Below, piece by piece: positions 55,532-63,494 of a stretch of 64,000 nt of DNA. Location: NCBI GenBank assembly GCA_900767675.1, contig CAAFZX010000020.1, positions 16,212 to 80,211 of the forward strand. The letters are read 5' to 3'. The position numbers were made by a program, and so were the translations under genes. Source of the stretch: an uncultured Collinsella sp. (GTDB taxonomy: Bacteria > Actinomycetota > Coriobacteriia > Coriobacteriales > Coriobacteriaceae). The notes beneath the pieces were generated by a model. That model searched no databases, was not told where the DNA came from, and worked only from the letters and a program-made list of their open reading frames with translations. How positions within the stretch are numbered: position 1 is the first letter of the stretch; every line of letters starts with the position of its first letter.

Positions 55532-56200
55532 ATGGCAGCAGCTTTTTCCCATGTGATTTTTGATTTAGACGGCACCCTCCTCAACACGCTCGAGGACCTG
55601 GCGGCAGCCGGTAACCATACCTGCGAGATGCACGGCTGGCCCACGTTTGCCGTGGACGAGTACCGCTACAAAGTGGGAAACGGCATGCTTAAGCTGGTCG
55701 AGCGCTTTATGCCCGCCGAATACGCGGGCGACGGCCGTATGTTTGAGCAGACACTTGCCGAGTTTAGGGCCTATTACGGCGAGCACAAGGAGGACCACAC
55801 CTCACCCTACGCCGGCACGAATGAGATGCTCGACCGTCTGCGCGCAGCGGGCGTTCAGCTTGCCGTGCTCACCAACAAGGACCATATTTCGGCAGCCCCG
55901 CTTATCGAGAAATACTTTGGTTCCGAGCGCTTTGCGCTAGTGCAGGGCCGTGTTGATGCGTTTCCGCCTAAGCCCGAAGCACCCGTCACGCTGCACGTGA
56001 TGGAGGAGCTGGGCGCCGATCCGGCAACCACGCTCTATGTGGGCGATTCCAATGTCGATGTTCTGACCGGCCACAACGCCGGCCTTAAGAGCGCGGGCGT
56101 CAGCTGGGGCTTCCGCGGCCGCGCAGAGTTGGAGGCCGCCGGCGCCGACTACGTGGTGGACACCCAAGACGAACTCGCCGAGCTGATCTTGGGCGAGTAA
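55532..56200 (+). CDS. HAD-family hydrolase, phosphoglycolate phosphatase-like
   Basis: 222 residues; ATG 55532 behind AGGAG. HAD motif I FDLDGTLLNT, a helical cap (about 15-90), motif II (AVLTNK), motif III Lys (FPPKP) and motif IV (YVGDSNVDVLT). Resembles Gph but the substrate cannot be set from sequence; HAD enzymes of this type also act on sugar phosphates. It lies 125 nt after hypE and may be a separate unit. Confidence 0.9.
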   Translation: MAAAFSHVIFDLDGTLLNTLEDLAAAGNHTCEMHGWPTFAVDEYRYKVGNGMLKLVERFMPAEYAGDGRMFEQTLAEFRAYYGEHKEDHTSPYAGTNEMLDRLRAAGVQLAVLTNKDHISAAPLIEKYFGSERFALVQGRVDAFPPKPEAPVTLHVMEELGADPATTLYVGDSNVDVLTGHNAGLKSAGVSWGFRGRAELEAAGADYVVDTQDELAELILGE

Positions 56201-56239
56201 CAGAGCCGTCTCTCAACACGGCCGTATCGATTCTGTCGC

Positions 56240-56413
56240 GCGGAAAGCGCGTCCCGTTTTGGAGCTCCGGAATGGGACGCGCTTTCCGCTTGAGCCCCAT
56301 CGGGGAAACGGCATCCCGTTTTGGAGCAATATTCCGGGTCGCACTTTCCGCAACCCACCCCATCCGGAAACCGCGACCCACTATTCGCCCAAATACCGAC
56401 TCGCATTTTCCCG
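56240..56413. repeat. Three degenerating family E palindromes
   Basis: First unit: 16-bp perfect arms GCGGAAAGCGCGTCCC (56240-56255) and GGGACGCGCTTTCCGC (56274-56289). Second (about 56305-56352) and third (about 56368-56413) keep GGAAA, a CCC block, the centre and TTTCC but have lost pairing. A fourth relative lies at 34376-34428. Confidence 0.75.
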
Positions 56414-56444
56414 AGCGCCCACGATGCAACGCTAGCGCAAGGAG

Positions 56445-56487
56445 TGTCCCCAACGACTAGTCGTTTAAGAACGTCCCCAATGACTAC
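56445..56487. repeat. Family A palindrome, copy 4
   Basis: Shortened left arm GTCCCCAACGACTAG (altered) followed by the standard right half TCGTTTAAGAACGTCCCCAA. As at 29600, it precedes a full structured element by a short distance. Confidence 0.75.
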
Positions 56488-56499
56488 GTCGCGGGCAGA

Positions 56500-56652
56500 G
56501 GACGGACAGCGAAAACGCCCCTAAGCGAGCAAGGTGACGTGAAATGAAAGGGCGCTGACCTTCTGGTCGCGCCCTTGAAATTGAACGTCAGATTGCCGCT
56601 TAGGGGCGTTTGCAGCGTCGAGCAGTTACGCGGTTTGGCAAAACCGCGTAAC
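56500..56652 (-). repeat. Structured intergenic element, full copy beside the lipoprotein gene
   Basis: Long stem AAACGCCCCTAAGCG (56513-56527) with CGCTTAGGGGCGTTT (56597-56611). Inner stem AAGGGCGC/GCGCCCTT (56548-56555, 56569-56576) capped by GACC-TTCT-GGTC, and a short GACGT/ACGTC pairing. A separate hairpin GTTACGCGGTTT/AAACCGCGTAAC (56625-56636, 56641-56652) lies 7 nt from the lipoprotein stop. Loop sequences such as AGCAAGGTG and CAGATTGCC are the same as in the copy at 29660-29805 while stem bases differ. Confidence 0.85.
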
Positions 56653-56659
56653 CCCCTCC

Positions 56660-57217
56660 CTAGCTCATCATCGCATTCATCATCTCGTTGGTTGCGGAGT
56701 CGTCGGCAGACCACTCGCCGTCGTCATTGCAGGAGTACTTGAAGGTGACCTTGGTGTCCTTGGTCTTAGCAGCCTTGGTCACGTCGACCATAACCTGACC
56801 GGCCATCTTGTACAGCTCGTCATCGGAAGGCATCGAATCGAGCGCGGCAACCTTCTCCTGGTACTGGGTGGCAAAATCCTCAACGATCTGGTTCATGGAC
56901 TTGCAGGTAATGGTGACCTCGGCAGTCGCGGTACCCTTGTCCTCGTCGACCGTCACGTCGCCGATCTTGTAGTCAAAGCCCTCGAGATAGCTCTTGGCAT
57001 ACTCCTTGGGATCGATGCCCAGCTGCTCGAACTCGTCGCCCGAGGCCTCTTCCAAGCCGGCGAGGAAGTCGTCGCCACCGTTCTTGACCTCGTCAAACTG
57101 CGTCGTAAGATCCTCGGTAATGAGCTCCTCAACCGAAGGACCTCCGCAGCCGGAAAGCACAACCACGCACGCGACCAGAACAGCCATCAGGGGCGCAAGC
57201 AGCAGCTTCTTCTTCAT
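56660..57217 (-). CDS. Lipoprotein of unknown function
   Basis: 185 residues from ATG 57217, behind GGAGG. Signal peptide with lipobox LSGCG (Cys about 23), so it should be lipid-anchored to the outer face of the membrane. The mature part is acidic and looks like one alpha/beta domain (DUF5105-like by general pattern, low certainty), with repeated sequence such as YKIGDVTVDEDKGTATAEVTI. No enzyme motif. Downstream lies the structured repeat element; upstream is convergent-free, so it has its own promoter. Confidence 0.8.
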   Translation of the reverse strand: MKKKLLLAPLMAVLVACVVVLSGCGGPSVEELITEDLTTQFDEVKNGGDDFLAGLEEASGDEFEQLGIDPKEYAKSYLEGFDYKIGDVTVDEDKGTATAEVTITCKSMNQIVEDFATQYQEKVAALDSMPSDDELYKMAGQVMVDVTKAAKTKDTKVTFKYSCNDDGEWSADDSATNEMMNAMMS

Positions 57218-57400
57218 GACATTCCTCCAAACAAGCGGCACCGCGCTTCCCAACACGGTGCACGTCGTAACAATAAGGCCATACTAGCCGCTAACGAACA
57301 CCCCCGGCAAAGCAAAGGCGCAGTCGGCTCGATTTAACGTCCGAACGGTTTACCGGTCCGCCCAACGCGCAATAAAACGTTCCGCCGCATTGTAATAAAA

Positions 57401-57429
57401 AAGGGCGGCCGGATAACCCGACCACCCTT
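57401..57429 (-). terminator. Intrinsic terminator after the PTS EIIA gene
   Basis: On the minus strand, AAGGGTGGTCGGG pairs (with G-T pairs) with CCGGCCGCCCTT, followed by TTTTTTATTAC. Confidence 0.85.
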
Positions 57430-57452
57430 GCACATCCTTTGGATGCCGCAGT

Positions 57453-57989
57453 TTACTTGCGGACGACCTTGACGATGGCATCGCCGGCGGCGACAGCGGA
57501 GTCAGCCTCGACGGCGAGCTCGACGTCGGCGAACTCGGCGGTGTTGGACACAGCCACGACGACGCAGTCCTTGTAACCGGCAGCAGCGATCTTGGCGCGG
57601 TCAATCTTGAGCATGGGCTGGCCAGCCTTAACGACATCGTCAGCCTTGACGAAGCCCTCGAAGCCGTCGCCGTTCATGTTGACGGTATCGACGCCAACGT
57701 GCACCAGGACCTCGATGCCGCTATCGGACTGCAGGCCCACGGCGTGACCCATGGTGACGGTCACCTTACCGTCGCAGGGAGCGTAGACCAGATCGTCCTC
57801 GGGCCACACGGCGCAGCCCTTGCCCAGAACCTCGCCGCCAAAGACGGGATCGGGCACGTCGGCCATCTTGATGACCTTGCCCTTGACGGGCGAGCACAGC
57901 ACGTCGGCGCCGGCAGAAGCAGAGATGGAGGCCGGAGCAGCGGCAGCCGCGGGCTCGGCCTTCTTCTTGAACATGTCAAACAGACCCAT
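57453..57989 (-). CDS. PTS glucose-family EIIA protein
   Basis: 178 residues from ATG 57989, behind GAGGAG. A short N-terminal extension and Ala-rich linker (1-28) lead to the EIIA-Glc domain with the phospho-acceptor His in VLVHVGVDTV and the usual patterns SPVKGKV, VFGGEVLGKG and APCDGKV. As a free protein it can phosphorylate IIB domains of glucose/beta-glucoside transporters that lack IIA. It lies 150 nt after the 6-phospho-beta-glucosidase gene on the same strand, so a beta-glucoside role is likely. Confidence 0.93.
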   Translation of the reverse strand: MGLFDMFKKKAEPAAAAAPASISASAGADVLCSPVKGKVIKMADVPDPVFGGEVLGKGCAVWPEDDLVYAPCDGKVTVTMGHAVGLQSDSGIEVLVHVGVDTVNMNGDGFEGFVKADDVVKAGQPMLKIDRAKIAAAGYKDCVVVAVSNTAEFADVELAVEADSAVAAGDAIVKVVRK

Positions 57990-58139
57990 ACGTTTTCTCC
58001 TCTTGATTAAGCGCAACGTTTTGCGCATGCCTATGGTGATTATAGTGCCAAATGATCAAATTGCTAAGGTGAGGGCTCGAATCGAGAGCCCTTCCAAGCC
58101 CTTCCCAAAACCTTTCCCCAGTGGCACTCATATTGTCGA

Positions 58140-59588
58140 TTAAGCCAGACCCTCGGTACCGTTGGACTTGATGATCTTCTGGTATGCGAAGAAGCTGTCC
58201 TTGCGGCGGCGCTCGTAGGTACCGGTGCCGTCGTCGTACTTATCGACGTGGATGAAGCCGTAGCGCTTGCGCATCTCGCCCGTGCCGGCGGACACCAGGT
58301 CGATGGGGCCCCACCAAGTGTAGGCAATCAGGTCGACGCCGTCGGCAATGGCCTCGCCCATGGCCTTGACGTGGCTCTGCAAGTAGGCGATACGGTACGG
58401 GTCGTGGATGGAGCCGTCCTCCTCGACCTCGTCGTAGGCGCCCATGCCGTTCTCGACCACCATCAGCGGAATCTCGTAGCGGGCGTAAATCTCGTTGAGA
58501 GCGATACGCAGACCCAGCGGATCGATCTGCCAGCCCCAATCGGTGGACTCCAGATAGGGGTTCTTGCCGCCAAAGGTCATGTTGCCCTCGGTCATCTCGT
58601 GATCCTTGTGGGTGCCCACGGTGCCGGACATGTAGTAGCTAAAGGTGTAGAAATCGACCTTGCCGTCGGCGATATCCTGCAGGTCGCCGTCCTCCATCAC
58701 AAGCTCAACGTCGTTCTCGGCCCAGAAGCGCTTGGCATAGAACGGATACTTGCCGCGCACCTGCACGTCGGAGCAGTACCAGTTCATGGTATTCATCTCC
58801 TGCTGCGTGGCGAACACGTCGGCCGGATCGCACGTGGCGGCATAGGAGAGGATGAAGCAGTCCATGTTGCCCATCTTAAACTGCGGGTAGTGCTCGTGGG
58901 CATAGCGCACGACACGGCCGCTGGCCACGAACTGGTGATGCAGGGCCTGCATACGGGCCTGCGGCGTGGTGTGGACCGCCGAAGCCGGGCCCTCAAAGCC
59001 CTTGATCATGCTGGTCCCAAAGAGGTTGCCCATGTCCTGGGTGCCGCAGTTGATCTCGTTGAAGGTGAGCCAGAACTTGACCTTGTCCTGGTAGCGGTCG
59101 AAGACGGTCTGGCAGTACTTCTCAAAGAAGCCGATGAGCTCGCGGCTCGCCCAGCCGTTGTACTTCTCGACCAGGTGATAGGGCATCTCGTAGTGCGACA
59201 GGGTCACGAGCGGCTCGATGTTGTGGGCGCGCAGGCAGTCGAAGACGCGGTCGTAGAAGGCGAGGCCGGCCTCGTTGGGCTCGGCGTCGTCGCCGTTGGG
59301 GAAGATGCGGCTCCAGGAGATGGACATGCGGAACATGTTGAAGCCCATCTCGGCGAACAGCGCGATATCCTCCTCGTAGTGATGGTAGAAGTCGATACCG
59401 TCATGGTTGGGATAGAAACGGTCGGGGTCGATGTCGATCGTGATCTGACGCGGCTCCTTGTAGCTGCCGCCCAGGAAGTGGTCGTCGACGGAAGGGCCGC
59501 GGCCGTCCACGTTCCAAGCACCCTCAAACTGGTTGGCGGCGGTGGCGCCACCCCAATAGAAGCCCTCGGGGAACTTGATGTTTGCCAT
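58140..59588 (-). CDS. bglA: 6-phospho-beta-glucosidase (GH1)
   Basis: 482 residues from ATG 59588, 8 nt after AAGGAG; the longer frame is unsupported. GH1 signatures: N-terminal FYWGGATAANQFEGA, acid/base Glu in FWLTFNEIN and nucleophile Glu in VVENGMGA. The phosphate-binding motif (SAGTGEMRKRYGF) marks it as acting on 6-phosphorylated sugars delivered by a PTS. It releases glucose 6-phosphate from cellobiose-, arbutin- or salicin-type substrates. Transporter IIBC gene not in the window. Confidence 0.95.
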   Translation of the reverse strand: MANIKFPEGFYWGGATAANQFEGAWNVDGRGPSVDDHFLGGSYKEPRQITIDIDPDRFYPNHDGIDFYHHYEEDIALFAEMGFNMFRMSISWSRIFPNGDDAEPNEAGLAFYDRVFDCLRAHNIEPLVTLSHYEMPYHLVEKYNGWASRELIGFFEKYCQTVFDRYQDKVKFWLTFNEINCGTQDMGNLFGTSMIKGFEGPASAVHTTPQARMQALHHQFVASGRVVRYAHEHYPQFKMGNMDCFILSYAATCDPADVFATQQEMNTMNWYCSDVQVRGKYPFYAKRFWAENDVELVMEDGDLQDIADGKVDFYTFSYYMSGTVGTHKDHEMTEGNMTFGGKNPYLESTDWGWQIDPLGLRIALNEIYARYEIPLMVVENGMGAYDEVEEDGSIHDPYRIAYLQSHVKAMGEAIADGVDLIAYTWWGPIDLVSAGTGEMRKRYGFIHVDKYDDGTGTYERRRKDSFFAYQKIIKSNGTEGLA

Positions 59589-59724
59589 GAGCATCTCCTT
59601 TGCATCGCGGTTCGATAAGCCGAGTATCGCCCACGTGCGGGACGCGCGGCTCCGCGCACGCCGAACCCGACACTTCTTTTCGCAGCGGCACCCCGCCGCC
59701 ACCCCGCCCCTGACACTTCCTGAT

Positions 59725-59760
59725 ACCTGCCAAAAAGGGACAGGTTTATTTTGGTCGGTT
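59725..59760. repeat. Family B palindrome, single copy
   Basis: ACCTGCCAAAAAGGGACAGG continuing TTTATTTTGGTCGGT, between the araC-type gene's stop and bglA. The right end is imperfect. Confidence 0.8.
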
Positions 59761-60768
59761 TTATCTGGGCAAACGCTGGCGATACGCCGCCGGTGTGCAG
59801 CCATAGCGCTCGGCGAACTTTTTGTAGAAGAAGCTCATGTTGGCGTAGCCGACCTCGCGCGCCGCGGCTTCCGCAGTGGAGCCGGCGTCGAGCAGTGTTG
59901 CCGCGCGTGATAGGCGACTCTCCTGCACGAGCTGCATAAACGTGCGTCCCGTCTGCCGTTTGAGCAGCGCGCTTGCGTAGTTGGGACTCAGATGGAGGTG
60001 GCGAGCTACGTCCTCGAGCGTACAATCGCAGGCATGGCGCTCGATGTAGCCCACGGCGGCCGCGACCTGCGCCGAGGGAAGTGCAGGTTTGCCCGCCTGC
60101 AGCAGTGCGGCCTCATAGCTTTGCATCAGCTCAACCAGCAGCAACTCAAACAGCCTCGACACGATCTGGGGACTCGCCGCCGTCGGCTCCAGAAGCTCGC
60201 ACAGCATCTCCTGCATATATCGGCGCACGCGACGGCTGTTGCCCGTGCGGAAATGCACATGACCGCGGTGGTCGGTTTCGTCATTGAGGGCATTAATGAG
60301 GAACTGCGAGACGGTGCTTGACGGCGACAGGCTCTGCTCTAGGCTGCGGTGCAACATCGGCCACGAGATGACGATGCTCAGCATAATGTCATGCTCGCCG
60401 AGCTCGCCTACGGTATGTGGACAGGCGGCGTCGAGTAAGAGCACCTCGTTTTGGGCAAGCACAAGCTGTTCGCCGTTGACGGTTTGCGGCGCATGCCCAC
60501 GATAGACATAGCTGATTTCGACATGATCGTGCACATGCTCCGGTACAGGGTTGAAGCGCGAGTTGCGCACGATTGATAAACCCTCGGGCATACCTTCTTG
60601 GTGCAAAGCTCGCGTCGGGTCACCGATTTTATGGATATGTTTTTCACCGATATTCTGTTGATGACCCCAGCTGAACGCATCATTCCAGTCATAGCGGGCG
60701 CCTGCGTGGTAAGCACGCTCGCTGTCGGTCAGCTCGAGCAGAAGGCTGTCTAAACGTGCAAGATTCAT
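59761..60768 (-). CDS. AraC-family transcriptional regulator with cupin domain
   Basis: 335 residues. N-terminal sugar-sensing cupin-like region (about 60-160: PEHVHDHVEISYVYRG, LLDAACPHTVGE), a helical linker and the C-terminal double helix-turn-helix (about 235-335: LEDVARHLHLSPNYASALLKRQTG, AAREVGYANMSFFYKKFAERYG). Divergent from the GH106-like hydrolase with 116 bp between them, and immediately upstream of bglA on the same strand, so it could control either; a glycoside-utilisation activator is likely. Confidence 0.9.
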   Translation of the reverse strand: MNLARLDSLLLELTDSERAYHAGARYDWNDAFSWGHQQNIGEKHIHKIGDPTRALHQEGMPEGLSIVRNSRFNPVPEHVHDHVEISYVYRGHAPQTVNGEQLVLAQNEVLLLDAACPHTVGELGEHDIMLSIVISWPMLHRSLEQSLSPSSTVSQFLINALNDETDHRGHVHFRTGNSRRVRRYMQEMLCELLEPTAASPQIVSRLFELLLVELMQSYEAALLQAGKPALPSAQVAAAVGYIERHACDCTLEDVARHLHLSPNYASALLKRQTGRTFMQLVQESRLSRAATLLDAGSTAEAAAREVGYANMSFFYKKFAERYGCTPAAYRQRLPR

Positions 60769-60884
60769 GGCATAACAATCGTTGATTCGGTCATATTCTG
60801 CTGTGGTTTTGATATTAGCAGGACGGCGCGCTCGGCGTACTCTGACTTCAATCGATTTAAAAGATTGGTTTTAGAGGAGTGGAT

Positions 60885-63452
60885 ATGGCGGCATACGACA
60901 ACCATGTGCTTCCGTTCTTGTGGCTCAAGGGCGAGGCGCACGAGACGATTACCGAATACTTGGAGCAGATTGCCGGTGCGGACATCCGCGAGATCTGCCT
61001 CGAATCGCGCACGCATCCCGAGTTTTGTCGCGACGGCTGGTGGGCTGACCTGCGTTTTATCATCGGCGAGTGCAAGCGCTTGGGGTTGAAGATCTGGCTG
61101 CTCGACGACGCCCATTTCCCCACGGGCTATGCCAACGGCGCGCTTGCGGGCGAGAACGTCGACCCCGCGCTTAGGAAGACCGTGCTCAAACATCGCACGG
61201 TTACGGTCGTTGGTCCCCAGCCGTCCACGGTCATTAAGCTTGGCAATCTTATGGATCCCACGGAGCGCTTTGTGGGCGCGGCGACTTTCGACGCCGCCGG
61301 CGCACCGCTCGATCTTGAGCTCTCCGTTGAGCAGACCGACGGCACCCCCGCCCGCCTGCGTTTTGACGCCCCCGACGGCATCGCCACCGTCGAGCTCTAC
61401 GTCACCAGCCAAAAGACCGGCTTTCGCGATGAGTACATCAATATGGTCGACGCCGATTCGTGCCGTGTGCTGATCGACGCCGTCTACGAGCCCACGTTTG
61501 TGCATCTGGGCGACGAGTTCGGCCGCACCATCCTAGGCTTCTTTACCGATGAGCCTGGCTTTATGAACGAGAAGGGCACGGCACTCGATGACGCCTCTAC
61601 CAGCAGCTTTATCGGAAGAGGCGACCTGGCGCTGCCGTGGTCGGACGAGCTTGCCCGCCGTTTGTACGAGGCGTTGGGCGCGAGCTGGCTCACCAAGCTA
61701 CACGGCCTTTGGACGCGCGAGGCAGATGGTGCCCGAGTCCGTCACACCTACATGGACATTGCCACGCAACTCTACCGCGCATGCTTTGACGAGCAGATTG
61801 GCGACTGGTGCCGCGAGCACGGCGTCATGCACATCGGGCATGTGATTGAGGACAAAAGCTGCCACACGCGCCTGGGCCAGGGCGCCGGGCACTACTTCCG
61901 CGCGGTCGCCGGACAAGATATGGCGGGCATCGACATTGTCATCAACCAGCTTGTCCCTGGCGTCGACCACGGGCGCTACAGCTACTTCCACGGCGCGTGG
62001 AACATGGAGTTCTTTACCTACGCACTTGCCAAGCTGGGCTCTTCGGCCGCGCGCCTCGACCCAAAAAAGCAGGGGCGCTGCATGGCCGAGGTCTTTGGCG
62101 CCTTCGGTTGGCACGAGGGCCTGCGCGAGATGAAATGGATCGCCGACCACATGCTCGTCCGCGGTATTAACTGGTTTACGCCGCACGCGTTTAGCATGGC
62201 GCCCTTCCCCGATTGGGACTGTCCGCCGCACTTTTACGCGCACGGCAACAATCCGCAATGGCCGCACTTTGGCCAGCTCATGAGCTATATGAACCGCACT
62301 GCCACGCTGCTTTCGGGAGGCAGCGCCACGCGTCCCGTCGCCGTCCTGTACCACGCCGATGCCGAGTGGGCCGGCAGCGCCATGCCTATCGAGCGCGTGG
62401 CTGCCGAGCTCACGCGTGCGCAGATCGACTTTGATTTTGTGCCCGCCGAGGCTTTTGAGGATGAGGACCGTTACGAGGTTTCGATTGCCGATGGAATGCT
62501 TACCATAAACGATTGCCGTTACCAGGCGTTTGTTATGCCAGGAGCTTCATTTATTGGCTCGGCGACGGCGCAGGCCGTGAGGCGCATGATGGCGGCGAGC
62601 GTTATGGTCCTCGCCGTCGACGAGGTGCCGAGCACGCTTTACGACGCCGATGGCGTGGTTGAACTGGGTGAACTTGCAGCGACTCCGCTTGCCGATATGG
62701 CGGGCGTGCTGGCGAGCGTTGGGCTGCAGACGGTTGTCACCGACACGCCCCAGCCCTGGTTGCGCGTGCTTCGCTACGAGCACGCCGGCGAGACCTACGT
62801 CATGCTGGTCAACGAACACCCGCACGAGCGCATCGACTGCACAGTTAAACTCGCGCAGGGCGAGCGACTTTGTGGCACGCGCCTCGACCTGCTGAACGGC
62901 ACCGATCCTGTTGCGTTTGACGGAACGCTTGAGCTCGCACCCTTCGAGAGCTGCCTCGTTGCCTTGGAGACGGACGGCGAGTTTGAGTCCGGAGACGGCG
63001 CAGACATGGGCTCGAGCGATGCGCTCGCCCTCGACATCAACGGACCTTGGACCGTCGCCCTCTCCCCCGCCGGCAGCGGAACCTTTGGTGCCCCGCAGGA
63101 ACTCGAGCACTTGTGCGATCTCACGGCCGAGCGATTCCCCGATGCATGCGGGACGTTCCGCTATCGCACATTGTTCGAGCTGGCGAACGACCTTGCCGAT
63201 GCCACGATCGACCTGGGAGATGTCTACGAAGTCGCGACACTTACGCTCGACGGACACCCACTCGGCACACGCATCTGTCCGCCCTATCGCTTTGCCATCA
63301 ACCCGCTTGCCGCCGGCACGCACGAACTCACCGTCGACGTCATCAACACGCTCGATCATGCGATTCCCGACATCTTCGCCCTCACCGAACCCGTCGCCCC
63401 GAGCGGCATCCTCGGTCCCGTTACCCTTTGCGGGCAAAACCTGCCAAAATAA
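60885..63452 (+). CDS. Large glycoside hydrolase, GH106 (alpha-L-rhamnosidase)-like
   Basis: 855 residues; ATG 60885, 5 nt after AGGAG (a GTG at 60879 is also in frame). No signal peptide, so intracellular. N-terminal barrel-like region with LRFIIGECKRLGLKIWLLDD and HFPTGYANG, a central region with FFTDEPGF and HGAWNMEFFTYALAKLG, and C-terminal beta domains (TVALSPAGSGTFG, ATLTLDGHPLG). Layout and motifs fit GH106-type proteins, but specificity is inferred. The final codons and stop (LPK-TAA) lie inside a family B palindrome. Confidence 0.7.
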   Translation: MAAYDNHVLPFLWLKGEAHETITEYLEQIAGADIREICLESRTHPEFCRDGWWADLRFIIGECKRLGLKIWLLDDAHFPTGYANGALAGENVDPALRKTVLKHRTVTVVGPQPSTVIKLGNLMDPTERFVGAATFDAAGAPLDLELSVEQTDGTPARLRFDAPDGIATVELYVTSQKTGFRDEYINMVDADSCRVLIDAVYEPTFVHLGDEFGRTILGFFTDEPGFMNEKGTALDDASTSSFIGRGDLALPWSDELARRLYEALGASWLTKLHGLWTREADGARVRHTYMDIATQLYRACFDEQIGDWCREHGVMHIGHVIEDKSCHTRLGQGAGHYFRAVAGQDMAGIDIVINQLVPGVDHGRYSYFHGAWNMEFFTYALAKLGSSAARLDPKKQGRCMAEVFGAFGWHEGLREMKWIADHMLVRGINWFTPHAFSMAPFPDWDCPPHFYAHGNNPQWPHFGQLMSYMNRTATLLSGGSATRPVAVLYHADAEWAGSAMPIERVAAELTRAQIDFDFVPAEAFEDEDRYEVSIADGMLTINDCRYQAFVMPGASFIGSATAQAVRRMMAASVMVLAVDEVPSTLYDADGVVELGELAATPLADMAGVLASVGLQTVVTDTPQPWLRVLRYEHAGETYVMLVNEHPHERIDCTVKLAQGERLCGTRLDLLNGTDPVAFDGTLELAPFESCLVALETDGEFESGDGADMGSSDALALDINGPWTVALSPAGSGTFGAPQELEHLCDLTAERFPDACGTFRYRTLFELANDLADATIDLGDVYEVATLTLDGHPLGTRICPPYRFAINPLAAGTHELTVDVINTLDHAIPDIFALTEPVAPSGILGPVTLCGQNLPK

Positions 63453-63475
63453 ACCTGTCCTTTTTTGGCAGGTTT
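63437..63475. repeat. Family B palindrome overlapping a gene's 3' end
   Basis: 13-bp perfect arms AAACCTGCCAAAA (63437-63449) and TTTTGGCAGGTTT (63463-63475). The stop codon of the GH106-like gene (63450-63452) is the first triplet of the loop. Confidence 0.9.
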
Positions 63476-63494
63476 GTTGAGTGTGGGAGTTCGC

